Below the pieces are notes generated by a model, which searched no databases, was not told the DNA's origin, and saw only the letters and a program-made list of their open reading frames with translations. This document shows positions 53,759 to 62,508 of a stretch of DNA of 64,000 nucleotides, one piece after another; the stretch's first letter is position 1; each line of letters opens with the position of its first letter. The translations under genes were made by a program, and so were the position numbers. The DNA comes from Sulfopaludibacter sp035606355. GTDB taxonomy: Bacteria; Acidobacteriota; Terriglobia; Bryobacterales; Bryobacteraceae. The stretch spans positions 62,001-126,000 of the forward strand of contig DATNFO010000031.1 in assembly GCA_035606355.1 (NCBI GenBank), written 5' to 3'.

Positions 53759-54823
53759 TCAAACGGTACTCGCGGTAAGTTCTTCATCGAAGCAGACGGC
53801 CACTTTTCCGCAGCGGCCGGAGCTCATGAGCTCGTAAGCTTTTCCCACCTGATCGAGGGGAAATCGATGAGTGATGAGGTCGGCCGGATGGAGATTCCAC
53901 CGGACCAGCCGCTCCACCAGTTCTTCCATCAGCCACGTGGATGTGACCCAGGAGCCGTAGATGGTCTTCTGGTCGTGGATGATATCGGGCGACGGATTGA
54001 ATTCCACGCGTCCGCCTTCGCCCAGGAACACGATGCGGCCCCATTTTCGAGTGGCGCGGATTGCGGTTGCGCGAGCCGAATCATTCGCCGAGCAATCGAT
54101 AGCGCGCTCTACGCCGCGGCCGCCGGTGACGTCCAGCACGTCGCTTACGTTGGCAGGGCCGGCGGCGAAAACGTGATCGCACAGGGCGAGACGCCGGGCG
54201 AGCTCAAGGCGCTCGGGGACGACATCGATGCCGACGATGCGGCGGGCGCCCATTGCGCGGCTAAGCGCGGCGGTCGCGAGGCCGACCGGACCGAGGCCGG
54301 TGATGAGTACGTCGTGGTCGCCGCAGATGCCGATCTTTTGCAGTCCTTCATAGACCGTGCCAAAGCCGCAGGCGACCTGCGCGCCATCGGCGTAGGTGAG
54401 CTCGGCGGGCAGCGCGATCAGATCCTTCTCTTCGGCGAGCATGAACTCGGCCATGCCGCCATCGCGCTGCCAACCGTAGGCGCGGCGGAACCGGGTATTC
54501 GTGCAGGAGATCATGTAGCCGCGGCGGCAGTCATTGCAGACACCGCAACCCGAGATATGGTAGACGATCGCGCGATCGCCTTCGCGGAAGCGGCGGCAGC
54601 CCGGACCGGCGGCGACGATTTGGCCGCAGGGTTCGTGACCCGCGATCACGCCCTGATAGCCTTCCGGTCCCTTGCCCAGATGCTCGTGATAGATGCAGCG
54701 GATGTCGGAACCGCAGATGGTCGAGGCCTTCATGCGAAGAACGACTTCTCCGTGGCCAGGCTGAGGCTTCGGCGCTTGCCGCAGTTCGACGGTACTGTTT
54801 CCGGGAAGGTAGGCGCCGGTCAT
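53759..54823 (-). CDS. Zn-dependent alcohol dehydrogenase (MDR family)
   Basis: The 354-residue enzyme has the medium-chain zinc-dehydrogenase pattern: catalytic-zinc ligands C37 (ICGSD) and H63-E64 (GHEPCGQIV), structural-zinc Cys C93, C96, C99 and C107, and NAD-binding ITGLGPVGLATAALSRAMGARR. It probably oxidises a sugar or polyol, since it sits between an aldo-keto reductase and GH95. The start overlaps the aldo-keto reductase stop by an ATGA (54820-54823), so the two are translated together. The reading to 55045 is longer and not real. Confidence 0.93.
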   Translation of the reverse strand: MTGAYLPGNSTVELRQAPKPQPGHGEVVLRMKASTICGSDIRCIYHEHLGKGPEGYQGVIAGHEPCGQIVAAGPGCRRFREGDRAIVYHISGCGVCNDCRRGYMISCTNTRFRRAYGWQRDGGMAEFMLAEEKDLIALPAELTYADGAQVACGFGTVYEGLQKIGICGDHDVLITGLGPVGLATAALSRAMGARRIVGIDVVPERLELARRLALCDHVFAAGPANVSDVLDVTGGRGVERAIDCSANDSARATAIRATRKWGRIVFLGEGGRVEFNPSPDIIHDQKTIYGSWVTSTWLMEELVERLVRWNLHPADLITHRFPLDQVGKAYELMSSGRCGKVAVCFDEELTASTV

Positions 54824-55863
54824 TGCCTGATCACTCCATCGAGGTCCCACAGGTCTTGCCAACTCTGTTGCGCCTTCCACAGGAATACCTGGCCTTTGAT
54901 CAAGCGGCAGTTCCGGTCGGCGGCGGCGATGGCCTGCATGTCGCTTTCGGGCAGCGGCGCCGAGACAGCGCCGTGGAGGTTGGCAAGGTAGTGCGCGGGA
55001 TTCGCGGATTGGGGAATGGGAATGCTGCCGCGTTGAATGGCCCACTTGAGGCAGACGACGGCGGGATGAATGCCGAGGCGCTGAGCGATACCCACGATGA
55101 CGGGATCATCCATATCGACGCTGTCTTCCGGAGTGCGGTCGCGTTCCGGACGCGCGGGCGAACCGAGGGGCGAGTACCCAACCGGTTGAATGTCGTGAGA
55201 ACGAAGGTAATCGAACAGTTCCGGCTGCTGGAAGTGCGGGTGGAGTTCCATTTCGTTGAGGGCCGGCCTGATGAGGGCGTCGCGGAGGAGCAGGTCCAGT
55301 TTCGGGATGGTCATGTTAGACGTGCCGATGTGGCGCGCCAAACCCAGGTCGACGAGTTTCTCCATCTGACGCCACGTTCTCATGAAGTTCTCGTGGATGT
55401 ATGGGCGAGCCTCCGTGCTGCGGGATTCGACGCTGCAACCGGGCGGGTGAAAATTGGGAAATGGCCAATGTACGAGATAGGCATCGAGGTAATCGCATCG
55501 CAGATCGCTGATCGACTTGCGGCACGACGCGATGACGTCGTCCTCCGCGTGTTTGTCATTCCAGAGTTTGGATGTGATCCAGAGCTCCTCGCGCTTCAGA
55601 CCACCTTTGAAGGCTTGTTCCAAGGCGCAGCCGATGCGGTCTTCATTCCCGTATACAGAGGCGCAGTCGAGGTGCCGATAGCCTGCCGCGAGCGCTCCTT
55701 GCACGGCTTGCGCGATGCCGACGGCTGAAACGTGATCCGAACCGAAGGTGCCGAGACCGATCGCCGGGATTTCCGCGCCTGTAGAGAGGCGGCGCCTGGG
55801 TACGGCCAGCGGGTCGACGGCACCCATGGAGGCATCACGCGGGTATGTGGCGGCGGAATCCAT
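54820..55863 (-). CDS. Aldo/keto reductase
   Basis: The 347-residue enzyme has the (alpha/beta)8 barrel and catalytic tetrad D66, Y71, K99 and H132 in AGYRHLDCASVYGNEDRIG and DAYLVHWPFPNF. NADPH is the expected cofactor. It likely reduces or oxidises a sugar such as fucose, in line with GH95 downstream. The start could be ATG 55863 or 55827; I chose the longer one, but both lack a strong ribosome site. It is the first gene of a three-gene operon, divergent from the LacI-type gene. Confidence 0.9.
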   Translation of the reverse strand: MDSAATYPRDASMGAVDPLAVPRRRLSTGAEIPAIGLGTFGSDHVSAVGIAQAVQGALAAGYRHLDCASVYGNEDRIGCALEQAFKGGLKREELWITSKLWNDKHAEDDVIASCRKSISDLRCDYLDAYLVHWPFPNFHPPGCSVESRSTEARPYIHENFMRTWRQMEKLVDLGLARHIGTSNMTIPKLDLLLRDALIRPALNEMELHPHFQQPELFDYLRSHDIQPVGYSPLGSPARPERDRTPEDSVDMDDPVIVGIAQRLGIHPAVVCLKWAIQRGSIPIPQSANPAHYLANLHGAVSAPLPESDMQAIAAADRNCRLIKGQVFLWKAQQSWQDLWDLDGVIRQ

Positions 55864-56010
55864 TTCTTCGTTGCAGTCACCGCTAACTATACCAACGGCG
55901 GCCTGCGCCGGGCAACGGACTTTAACCGAGCGGAAGCCGCCCGCAGACTCGAAAAGCCGCAGGGTGCCGGTTTGAACCTGCTGTGTGCCTGCGCTAGAGT
56001 CGGGAATACG
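55864..56010. promoter_or_regulatory. Divergent AKR/LacI promoter region
   Basis: 147 bases separate the aldo-keto reductase and LacI-type genes and must hold both promoters and probably a LacI-type operator. I do not see a clear CG-centred palindrome; GGTTTGAACC (about 55970) is weakly symmetric. The 15-bp palindrome of the main island is absent. Confidence 0.4.
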
Positions 56011-57036
56011 ATGGCTACCACTTTGAAGAATATCGCACAGGACCTGAACCTCTCGGTAGTCACGATTTCGAAGGTTCTGCGCGACCATCCCGACATCAGC
56101 TCCGAGACTCGCGAGCGGGTTCTGAAGCGAATGAAGGAGTTGAACTATCGTCCGAACCTGGCGGCGCGTGCGCTGGTGACCGGGCGCAGTTTCGCTATCG
56201 GGCTGGTGGTCCCGGATCTGGTGCATCCGTTCTACGGGCACGTCGCGAAGGCGCTTTCGTCCATCCTGCGGCCCAAGGGCTACAGCCTGGTTCTGGCCTC
56301 CTCCGAGGACGACCCTGAATTGGAGCAGCAGGAGATCGAACAACTGCTGGCGCGGCGGGTCGACTGCCTGATCGTCGCGTCCACCCGGAAGGACAGAGAC
56401 TTATTCCGGAGGCTCAGCGATCAACAGATCCCTTACGTTCTCATCGATAGGCATTTCGATGACCTCAGCGCGAACTTCGTGGGCGTGGACGATGTGCACG
56501 TGGGAAGGATCGCCACACAGCACCTGTTGGACGCCGGATGCAAGAGGGTCGCTTACATCGGGGGTCCGGAGGTGAGCACTTCGCTGGGACGATTGCGGGG
56601 ATATCGCGAAACAGTGCAGTCGAGAGGGATACCGGAAAAGGGCGAATATGTGATCATGCGCGAGCATGGCGACGACGCCGGCGAAGTGGCCGGTTATACG
56701 GCCATGAAGCGGCTTCTCGATGTGCGTCCGCGTCCCGATGGAGTGTTCTGCTTCAACGACCCTACGGCCGTGGGCGCGATGAAGGCAGTTCTCGAAATCG
56801 GTTTGAGGATTCCGGAGGATGTGGCCATCGTCGGATGCGGAAACGTGACGTATGCCGACTTCCTTCGTGTTCCGCTGACCAGTGTGGACCAGCAGAGCAG
56901 CGGAATCGGGGAGCGCGCCGGGAAACTGGTTCTCAGCCTGCTGGAGCGGCGCGATTCGCGTCCCCGGCAGATCCTGCTCGAACCGGCACTGGTGCGGCGG
57001 GCATCGACACTGAGGGCACGGGGTCGCAGGCGCTAG
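56011..57036 (+). CDS. LacI-family transcriptional regulator
   Basis: The 341-residue regulator starts at ATG 56011; the reading to 55732 covers the neighbouring gene. The helix-turn-helix (TLKNIAQDLNLSVVTISKVL, then hinge NYRPNLAARAL) covers residues 4-55. The sugar-binding domain has SFAIGLVVPDLVHPFYGHVAK, DCLIVAS, AYIGGPEVSTS and GVFCFNDPTAVGAMKA, typical of the family. It probably represses or activates the AKR-ADH-GH95 operon in response to a sugar. Its last 14 or so codons are duplicated downstream with hairpin repeats. Confidence 0.94.
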   Translation: MATTLKNIAQDLNLSVVTISKVLRDHPDISSETRERVLKRMKELNYRPNLAARALVTGRSFAIGLVVPDLVHPFYGHVAKALSSILRPKGYSLVLASSEDDPELEQQEIEQLLARRVDCLIVASTRKDRDLFRRLSDQQIPYVLIDRHFDDLSANFVGVDDVHVGRIATQHLLDAGCKRVAYIGGPEVSTSLGRLRGYRETVQSRGIPEKGEYVIMREHGDDAGEVAGYTAMKRLLDVRPRPDGVFCFNDPTAVGAMKAVLEIGLRIPEDVAIVGCGNVTYADFLRVPLTSVDQQSSGIGERAGKLVLSLLERRDSRPRQILLEPALVRRASTLRARGRRR

Positions 57037-57290
57037 GGCACCAAGGCGAGCTTCCGCTCGCCTGCAACAGGAAAGATTCCTGCTGCCACGTGCCGACAGG
57101 AATCCTTCCTGTCGGGTGGCGCGGCGCGCGACTTAGGCGAGCTTCCGCTCGCCTGCAACCGGTCTGGAGACCGGTCGCTACCAGCACTCGTGCGGCGGGC
57201 ATCGACACTGAGGGCACGGGGTCGCAGGCGCTAGGGCACGAAGGCGAGCTTCCGCTCGCCTGCAACCGGTCTGGAGACCGGTCGCTACTG
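56986..57290. repeat. LacI 3'-end duplication with hairpin-repeat cluster
   Basis: 56986-57068 and 57184-57266 are two copies of an 83-bp segment with only two differences. The segment covers the last LacI codons and the hairpin GGCGAGCTTCCGCTCGCC. That hairpin occurs at 57045, 57136 and 57243. ACCGGTCTGGAGACCGGT follows at 57158 and 57265. CAGGAAAGATTCCTG is at 57068-57082, and a longer hairpin with 9-bp arms CGACAGGAA/TTCCTGTCG at 57094-57114. Copy 2 looks like copy 1 after deletion between two hairpin repeats. Confidence 0.85.
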
Positions 57291-57340
57291 ATTTGGTACG
57301 CTGAGAGGCGGAGCCGTCATTCGCGCTTCGTTACGGACGT

Positions 57341-58402
57341 ATGCCATCTCGAAGGGCGATTTTGCTTGCGGTTCTGGTGAGTGCTTCGTGCTCGCGACAC
57401 GAGCGGCAAGCCGCGAGCGCCGCTGTGACGGTTCCCGGTCAACCCGTTTCCATCGTCGCGCCGCTCGGGCTTCCGCCGGTTCCGATCCCACCCGGCAACC
57501 CGCCTACCGCCGCGACGATCGCGCTCGGCCGCCGGCTATTTTACGATGTGAGGCTGTCGGTCGATAACACGCTCTCCTGCGCCAGTTGCCATAATCCCCA
57601 ACTCGGGTTTACGGACAGGCATCGCGTGGCTTTGGGCGTGCACAATCAGCCTGGCGCGCGGAATGCACCGACCATCCTCAACGCCGCATACAATCCCGTG
57701 CAATTCTGGGATGGACGCGCCGAGAGCCTGGAAGCGCAAGCGGCCGGGCCGATTGCGAACCCCATCGAAATGTCGCAGACGCACGACGCATGTGTCGCGA
57801 AACTGAACCGCGAAGCGGCGTACCGGAGGGAATTCGAAGCCGCGTTTGGACCGGGTCCGGTCACGCTGGACAAGGTGGAGATGGCAATCGCGAGTTTTGA
57901 GCGCACCGTAATCAGCGGCAACTCGCCCTTCGACCGCTACTACTTCGGCGGCGAGAAGACCGCGATGAGCCCGGCGGCGATTCAGGGACTTGCTATCTTC
58001 ACCGATAAGCAGCGCGGAAATTGCTCCGTCTGTCATACCATCGACAAGGGTTACGCACTGTTTACCGACGGCAAATTTCACAATTTGGGCGCCGGGATGA
58101 ATCCCGAGGGCGAGTTGACGGACCTGGGGCGGTACGAGCAGACGAAGAAGGAAGCGGACCGCGGCGCCTTTCGCACCCCTTCGCTGCGCAATGTGGCGCA
58201 GACCGCGCCGTACATGCACGACGGCAGCAAAAAGACACTACGAGAAGTGGTCGATTTCTATGCCGGCGGAGGCAACGGAAATCCGCAGTTGGATAAGGAA
58301 ATTCACGAACTGAAGCTGAGCCGGCAGGAGCGCGACGACCTGGTGGCGTTTTTGGAGGCATTGACGGGCGACCCGCCCGAGAATGTGGGGCCGATACAGT
58401 GA
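57341..58402 (+). CDS. Di-heme cytochrome c peroxidase (MauG/CcpA family)
   Basis: The 353-residue exported protein has two haem sites, CASCH at 80-84 and CSVCH at 228-232, and a probable axial Met292 in YMHDGS. The order and spacing match bacterial cytochrome c peroxidases and MauG proteins. It may reduce H2O2 with electrons from the respiratory chain or modify a partner protein. The N-terminus is signal-like (RRAILLAVLVSASCSR), possibly lipidated at C17, though the lipobox is weak. The stop overlaps the next gene start (ATGA). Confidence 0.92.
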   Translation: MPSRRAILLAVLVSASCSRHERQAASAAVTVPGQPVSIVAPLGLPPVPIPPGNPPTAATIALGRRLFYDVRLSVDNTLSCASCHNPQLGFTDRHRVALGVHNQPGARNAPTILNAAYNPVQFWDGRAESLEAQAAGPIANPIEMSQTHDACVAKLNREAAYRREFEAAFGPGPVTLDKVEMAIASFERTVISGNSPFDRYYFGGEKTAMSPAAIQGLAIFTDKQRGNCSVCHTIDKGYALFTDGKFHNLGAGMNPEGELTDLGRYEQTKKEADRGAFRTPSLRNVAQTAPYMHDGSKKTLREVVDFYAGGGNGNPQLDKEIHELKLSRQERDDLVAFLEALTGDPPENVGPIQ

Positions 58403-59184
58403 AACGACCGGTTTGCGATGGGCTGCTCTGGATGTCATCGCTCGCCCTCCTCTGTTCATTCGGATGTTCACGGCAGCAGCCTGAAAACAAGCCGTCGTCC
58501 GCCGCAACGCCAGTAACTTATTTCAAGGTTGATCCCGCGACCGCCGGGTCGATCCACGGCAAGATCGCATTCAACGGCAAGACGCCCCCGCATAAGCGAG
58601 TCGATATGTCGGAAGATCCGCAGTGCGCGGCACTGCACAAGACTCCGCAATTCGATGACGCGATCGCGGCATCGCGCGACGGGGCGCTGGCGAACGTTTT
58701 CGTCTACGTGAAAGCCGGGCTCGAAGGCAAGAACTTCGAACCGCCGTCGCGGCCGGTCATCATGGACCAAAAAGGCTGTTGGTTCGATCCGCGCGTGCTT
58801 GGGATACAAACGGGCCAGACTTTGCAAGTCGACAACTCCGATCCGGTGACGCACAATATCCATCCGCGGCCCCACAACAACCGCGAATGGAACCAGAGCC
58901 AGGATCCGGGTGCGCCGCCGCTCCTACGCCGTTTCAAAACCCCGGAGATCATGATTCGCGTCAAGTGCAACATCCATTCGTGGATGCACGCCTGGATCGC
59001 GGTGGTCGATAACCCGTATTACGCGGTCACCGGGCCGGACGGAACATTCGAGTTGAGTAATTTGCCTCCGGGGAATTACACGCTGGAGGCGTGGCAGGAG
59101 GATTTGGGTACGCAACAGCAGCAGGTCGCCGTAACCTCGCGCAAGGCGAGTGACGTCTCTTTCACTTTCAAGGGAGCAGACTAA
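58399..59184 (+). CDS. Cupredoxin-like/carboxypeptidase-regulatory lipoprotein
   Basis: The 261-residue exported protein is probably lipidated at C23 (FGCSRQ). The middle has a cupredoxin-like pattern: His152/155 in THNIHPRPH and a C190-x2-H193-x2-M196 cluster in VKCNIHSWM, as in type 1 copper sites. A C-terminal Ig-like part (GTFELSNLPPGNYTLEAWQEDLG) resembles the carboxypeptidase-regulatory domain. Such proteins occur next to MauG-type peroxidases and could be an electron donor or acceptor. The genes overlap on both sides, so this is a tightly coupled unit. Confidence 0.82.
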   Translation: MKRPVCDGLLWMSSLALLCSFGCSRQQPENKPSSAATPVTYFKVDPATAGSIHGKIAFNGKTPPHKRVDMSEDPQCAALHKTPQFDDAIAASRDGALANVFVYVKAGLEGKNFEPPSRPVIMDQKGCWFDPRVLGIQTGQTLQVDNSDPVTHNIHPRPHNNREWNQSQDPGAPPLLRRFKTPEIMIRVKCNIHSWMHAWIAVVDNPYYAVTGPDGTFELSNLPPGNYTLEAWQEDLGTQQQQVAVTSRKASDVSFTFKGAD

Positions 59185-60236
59185 TGCACAAATGGATGCC
59201 GGCGCTCGGCTGCCTGTTGCTGGCCGGATGTTCGAAATCGCCGGAGCCCGCGGCCACGCAGCAGCAGAGCAGCACGATGCCTGCCGGCCCGCGGTTCTAT
59301 GTCAGCAACGAGACCTCGGGCGACATGACGATCATCGACGGGACCAGGCTCGAAGCAATTCAGACTGTTCCTTTGGGCAAGCGGCCGCGCGGGATCCATG
59401 CCAGCCCTGACGGGCAGTACATTTATATTGCGCTGAGCGGCACGCCGCCGGCGCCTCCCGGAATCGACGAGAGCACTCTTCCGCCTGCCGATAAGAGCGC
59501 CGATGCGATCGGAGTCTGGGACGTCAAGCAGAACAAGATCGTCAGAAAGCTGGAAGGCGGTTCCGACCCCGAAAACTTCGCCGTCAGCAAGGACGGTAAG
59601 ACGCTTTACGTGTCGAACGAGGATGCGTCGGGAATCAGCTTCATTGACGTGCCCTCAGGCAAAGTCACGAAGACGATCAAGACGGGCGACGAACCGGAAG
59701 GCGTCAGCATTACACCCGACGGCAAGCTGGTTTATTCGACTTCGGAAGATGAAGGGACGCTGGCCGTCATGGATGCCGCGGCGGGCACGCTCGTGAAGAC
59801 CTTCCAGGTGGGGCACCGCCCGCGCAGCATTGTATTTATGCCTGACGGGCTGCACGGCTACTGCAACCTGGAAAACGACGGCGCAATCGCTCTGTTCGAC
59901 GCCGTGAAGAAGGAGAAGATCAAATCGATTCCACTCGGCAAACGCGGCGAGGTGAAACCCATGGGGCTGGCGCTTTCGCCGGATGGGTCGAAGCTTTACG
60001 TCACCACGGGTCGCGGCCACAGCCTGGTGATCCTCGACACGGCTACAAACAAACCGGTCGCCAGCTTTGAAGTGGGGCAGCGGCCGTGGGGCATCGCGCT
60101 GAGCAAAGACGGAAACACCGCCGTTACGGCGAACGGGCCATCGGGCGATGTTTCCGTTGTCGATCTGGCTACGCAAACCGTGAAAAAGAAGATCAAATCG
60201 GGCGGCGGACCCTGGGGTGTCGTGATCATCGAGTAA
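59184..60236 (+). CDS. YncE-like beta-propeller lipoprotein
   Basis: The 350-residue protein has the lipobox LAGC with C16 as the lipidation site. Six or seven repeats of the YVTN type follow, such as FYVSNETSGDMTIIDGTRLE, TLYVSNEDASGISFIDVPSG and LYVTTGRGHSLVILDTATNK. YncE-like propellers bind partners or DNA and often sit near cytochromes. The start overlaps the previous stop by one base. The three-gene unit suggests a periplasmic or outer-membrane electron-transfer complex. Confidence 0.9.
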   Translation: MHKWMPALGCLLLAGCSKSPEPAATQQQSSTMPAGPRFYVSNETSGDMTIIDGTRLEAIQTVPLGKRPRGIHASPDGQYIYIALSGTPPAPPGIDESTLPPADKSADAIGVWDVKQNKIVRKLEGGSDPENFAVSKDGKTLYVSNEDASGISFIDVPSGKVTKTIKTGDEPEGVSITPDGKLVYSTSEDEGTLAVMDAAAGTLVKTFQVGHRPRSIVFMPDGLHGYCNLENDGAIALFDAVKKEKIKSIPLGKRGEVKPMGLALSPDGSKLYVTTGRGHSLVILDTATNKPVASFEVGQRPWGIALSKDGNTAVTANGPSGDVSVVDLATQTVKKKIKSGGGPWGVVIIE

Positions 60237-60253
60237 CGCTGCCCGACCCTCAA

Positions 60254-61519
60254 TCACTTCTGGAACAACAGCGGCGCGAACTCGTGTAAGCTGCGCCTCC
60301 AACTCAGCCATTCGTGAGCAGTCAGAGGGGACTCATAGTAGACGGCGTTGACGCCATCCTTCTTCAGCTCTTCCACATTCTGCTTCGCAGTGGCGCCGTT
60401 CTCCCGGCTGCCATAACTCAAAAACACCAGCCTGACCCTCTTCTTAAAATCGGCCATATCCTTGATTTCCGACGGAGCGATGCTGCCGCCGCTGAACATG
60501 CCGATGTGCGAGAACTTGTCGAGGTGAGCGAGCCCGATTCCATGCGTATACATGCCGCCCATGGAAAGGCCGGCCAACGCACGATGCGGCTGATCGGCAA
60601 GCGTACGGAAATTGGCGTCGATATAAGGAATGATCTCCTCGATGAGCGCGTGCTCGAAGGGCGTGTTGGTCATGGCGAACCCTCTGCCGCGACCGGGACC
60701 GCCCGCTCCGCCGGGCCCCGCCGGTCCGCGACCGCCAGGCGCCGCTCCCGGCTGCCCCGCGGGCGCCGCGCCGCGACCCGGCGCCGCTCCGCGACCGCCA
60801 AAGCCGCCACCTGCGCCGCCGGTGACCAGATAGCTGTTCGACATCACGATAATGAACGGCTTGGCTTTTCCTTCCGCGAGCAGGTTATCCATGATCAGAC
60901 CCGCGTGGCCCTGCGCGCCCCAGCCGTGATCGTCTTCGCCGGCTCCGTGCTGCAGGTACAACACCGGGTAGCGCTTCGATCCTTTTTCGTAATCGGGAGG
61001 CGTGTAGACGTAAATTTCAATCGTGTTGTTGGCTGTTTTGGAGAAGAAGTGGACTTCCCGCAATTGCCCGTGCGGCACGTTCTTCATCGCATAGAAGTCC
61101 TCGTCGTGGGCGGGAACTTCAATACCGCTGCCCCAACGGCTGGCGCCATAGAACATGATTGCGCCGGGGTCGGGAACGGAGACTCCATCGACGTTGAACT
61201 GGTAATAGTGAAAGCCTTCGTCTTGCGCGTTGGAGAAGCCGGTCCACACGCCATCCTCGCCCTTGGTCATCGGATACTTGACGCCTCCGATGTCGAGCAT
61301 CACAGCCTGCGCGGTCGGAGCTTTCAGAATCGAGCGGACGCGCCGCTGCGAGTTGACCTCGGGATACTGCTTTCCGGGTTGGTTGAGCGCCGATGGCTTA
61401 AAGTCTTCCGTGGGCGGAGTTTTATCGATCTCCACCGGCGCGCCGCGGCCAGGCTGGGCGATTGCCGCTACGCCCGACAGCAAGGGCAAAAGCGCGAGAG
61501 TCCGAATCATTTTGTTCAT
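60254..61519 (-). CDS. Exported CE1-like esterase B
   Basis: The 421-residue protein starts at ATG 61519 with AGGAG 7 bases upstream; a longer reading to 61711 lacks a signal. A signal peptide ends near VAAIAQP. An N-terminal E-set domain precedes the alpha/beta-hydrolase with GLSMGGM (S319) and HEWLSWR near the end. A Gly/Ala/Pro/Arg-rich tract fills residues 233-281, in the same loop where the paralogue at 61543-62508 has a shorter one. This suggests feruloyl or acetyl-xylan esterase action outside the cytoplasm. It follows the paralogue by 23 bases. Confidence 0.88.
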   Translation of the reverse strand: MNKMIRTLALLPLLSGVAAIAQPGRGAPVEIDKTPPTEDFKPSALNQPGKQYPEVNSQRRVRSILKAPTAQAVMLDIGGVKYPMTKGEDGVWTGFSNAQDEGFHYYQFNVDGVSVPDPGAIMFYGASRWGSGIEVPAHDEDFYAMKNVPHGQLREVHFFSKTANNTIEIYVYTPPDYEKGSKRYPVLYLQHGAGEDDHGWGAQGHAGLIMDNLLAEGKAKPFIIVMSNSYLVTGGAGGGFGGRGAAPGRGAAPAGQPGAAPGGRGPAGPGGAGGPGRGRGFAMTNTPFEHALIEEIIPYIDANFRTLADQPHRALAGLSMGGMYTHGIGLAHLDKFSHIGMFSGGSIAPSEIKDMADFKKRVRLVFLSYGSRENGATAKQNVEELKKDGVNAVYYESPLTAHEWLSWRRSLHEFAPLLFQK

Positions 61520-61542
61520 GAGAAGCTCCTGACGTTCATTCT

Positions 61543-62508
61543 TTATTTGAAGAGGTGCTGGCTGAAGAGGTACAGGTTGTTGTCCCACTCGGTATTGTCG
61601 TGAGCGTTCCCGTCGACATGCCAGATGTGCGGCACGCCGTTCTCTTTCAGGTATTGATGGACACCCTGGCTGATGCGGATGAGACCGTCCTTGTTGCCGC
61701 ACCCCAGCCACAGCAGCTTGAGTTGTTTGGCGGCTGCCGGGTCGGGAAGTAGCGCGGATGGAGGCTGCTTGGTGTTGGGAGCAGAGGAGAACGCGCCGAT
61801 CCAGGCGAATGTTTCGATGTGCGACAGGCCGATATTCAGGGTCTGGCCGCCGCCCATCGAAAGACCGGCGAGCGCGCGATGTTCGCGATCGGAGTAGACG
61901 GAATAGTGAGACTCGACGTACGGAATGATGTCCTTCAGCAGATCGTTCTCAAACGGAGTGCCCCAACTTTCGAAGCCGCCGAAACCGCGCCGTCCGCCTC
62001 CCTGTGCGCCAGCCGGAGCGGCAGGGGCGGCTCCCCGCGCCGCGGGGTTCTCTCCACGGAAGCCGGCATCGGCGGCGGCGGTCACGCTGGAGTTGCCGTT
62101 GGGGAATATCACGACCATCGGCTGTATTTTGCCGTCGGCCAGAAGATTGTCCAGGATATTGTCCGCATGGCAAGCCTCGGTCCACTCGCGGTCATTGCCG
62201 CCGATTCCGTGCAGCAGAATCAGCACCGGGTACTTGTGGGCGGCGGAGTAGCCCGGCGGAGTATAGACGCGCATCTGGCGGCGCGTTCCCAGCGACTTGG
62301 AATCGTACTGAACGGCGGTCAATTCGCCATGGGGGACGTTTTCACGTTTCGTGTTGAATCCGGCCGGCGGATCCGGAAATGCGGGTTTGTCGTCGGGGTT
62401 CAGTTGAATCGGTCCGCCGAACCCGCCGCGGCCGGGCGGCGTCTGCGCCAGAGAAACCCCGGCGGCAGTCACGGCCACCAGCAAAGCCAACAATCCTTTT
62501 CTTCTCAA
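61543..62508 (-). CDS. Exported CE1-like esterase C
   Basis: The 321-residue protein has a signal peptide ending at VSLAQTP. It lacks the N-terminal E-set domain of its paralogue but keeps the alpha/beta-hydrolase with GLSMGGG (S217), LLHGIGGNDREW and HDNTEWDNNL. A Gly/Ala/Arg-rich tract occupies about 151-178 in the same loop as in esterase B. The two are tandem duplicates. No operator of the island type is visible upstream, so they may be under other control. Confidence 0.88.
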   Translation of the reverse strand: MRRKGLLALLVAVTAAGVSLAQTPPGRGGFGGPIQLNPDDKPAFPDPPAGFNTKRENVPHGELTAVQYDSKSLGTRRQMRVYTPPGYSAAHKYPVLILLHGIGGNDREWTEACHADNILDNLLADGKIQPMVVIFPNGNSSVTAAADAGFRGENPAARGAAPAAPAGAQGGGRRGFGGFESWGTPFENDLLKDIIPYVESHYSVYSDREHRALAGLSMGGGQTLNIGLSHIETFAWIGAFSSAPNTKQPPSALLPDPAAAKQLKLLWLGCGNKDGLIRISQGVHQYLKENGVPHIWHVDGNAHDNTEWDNNLYLFSQHLFK

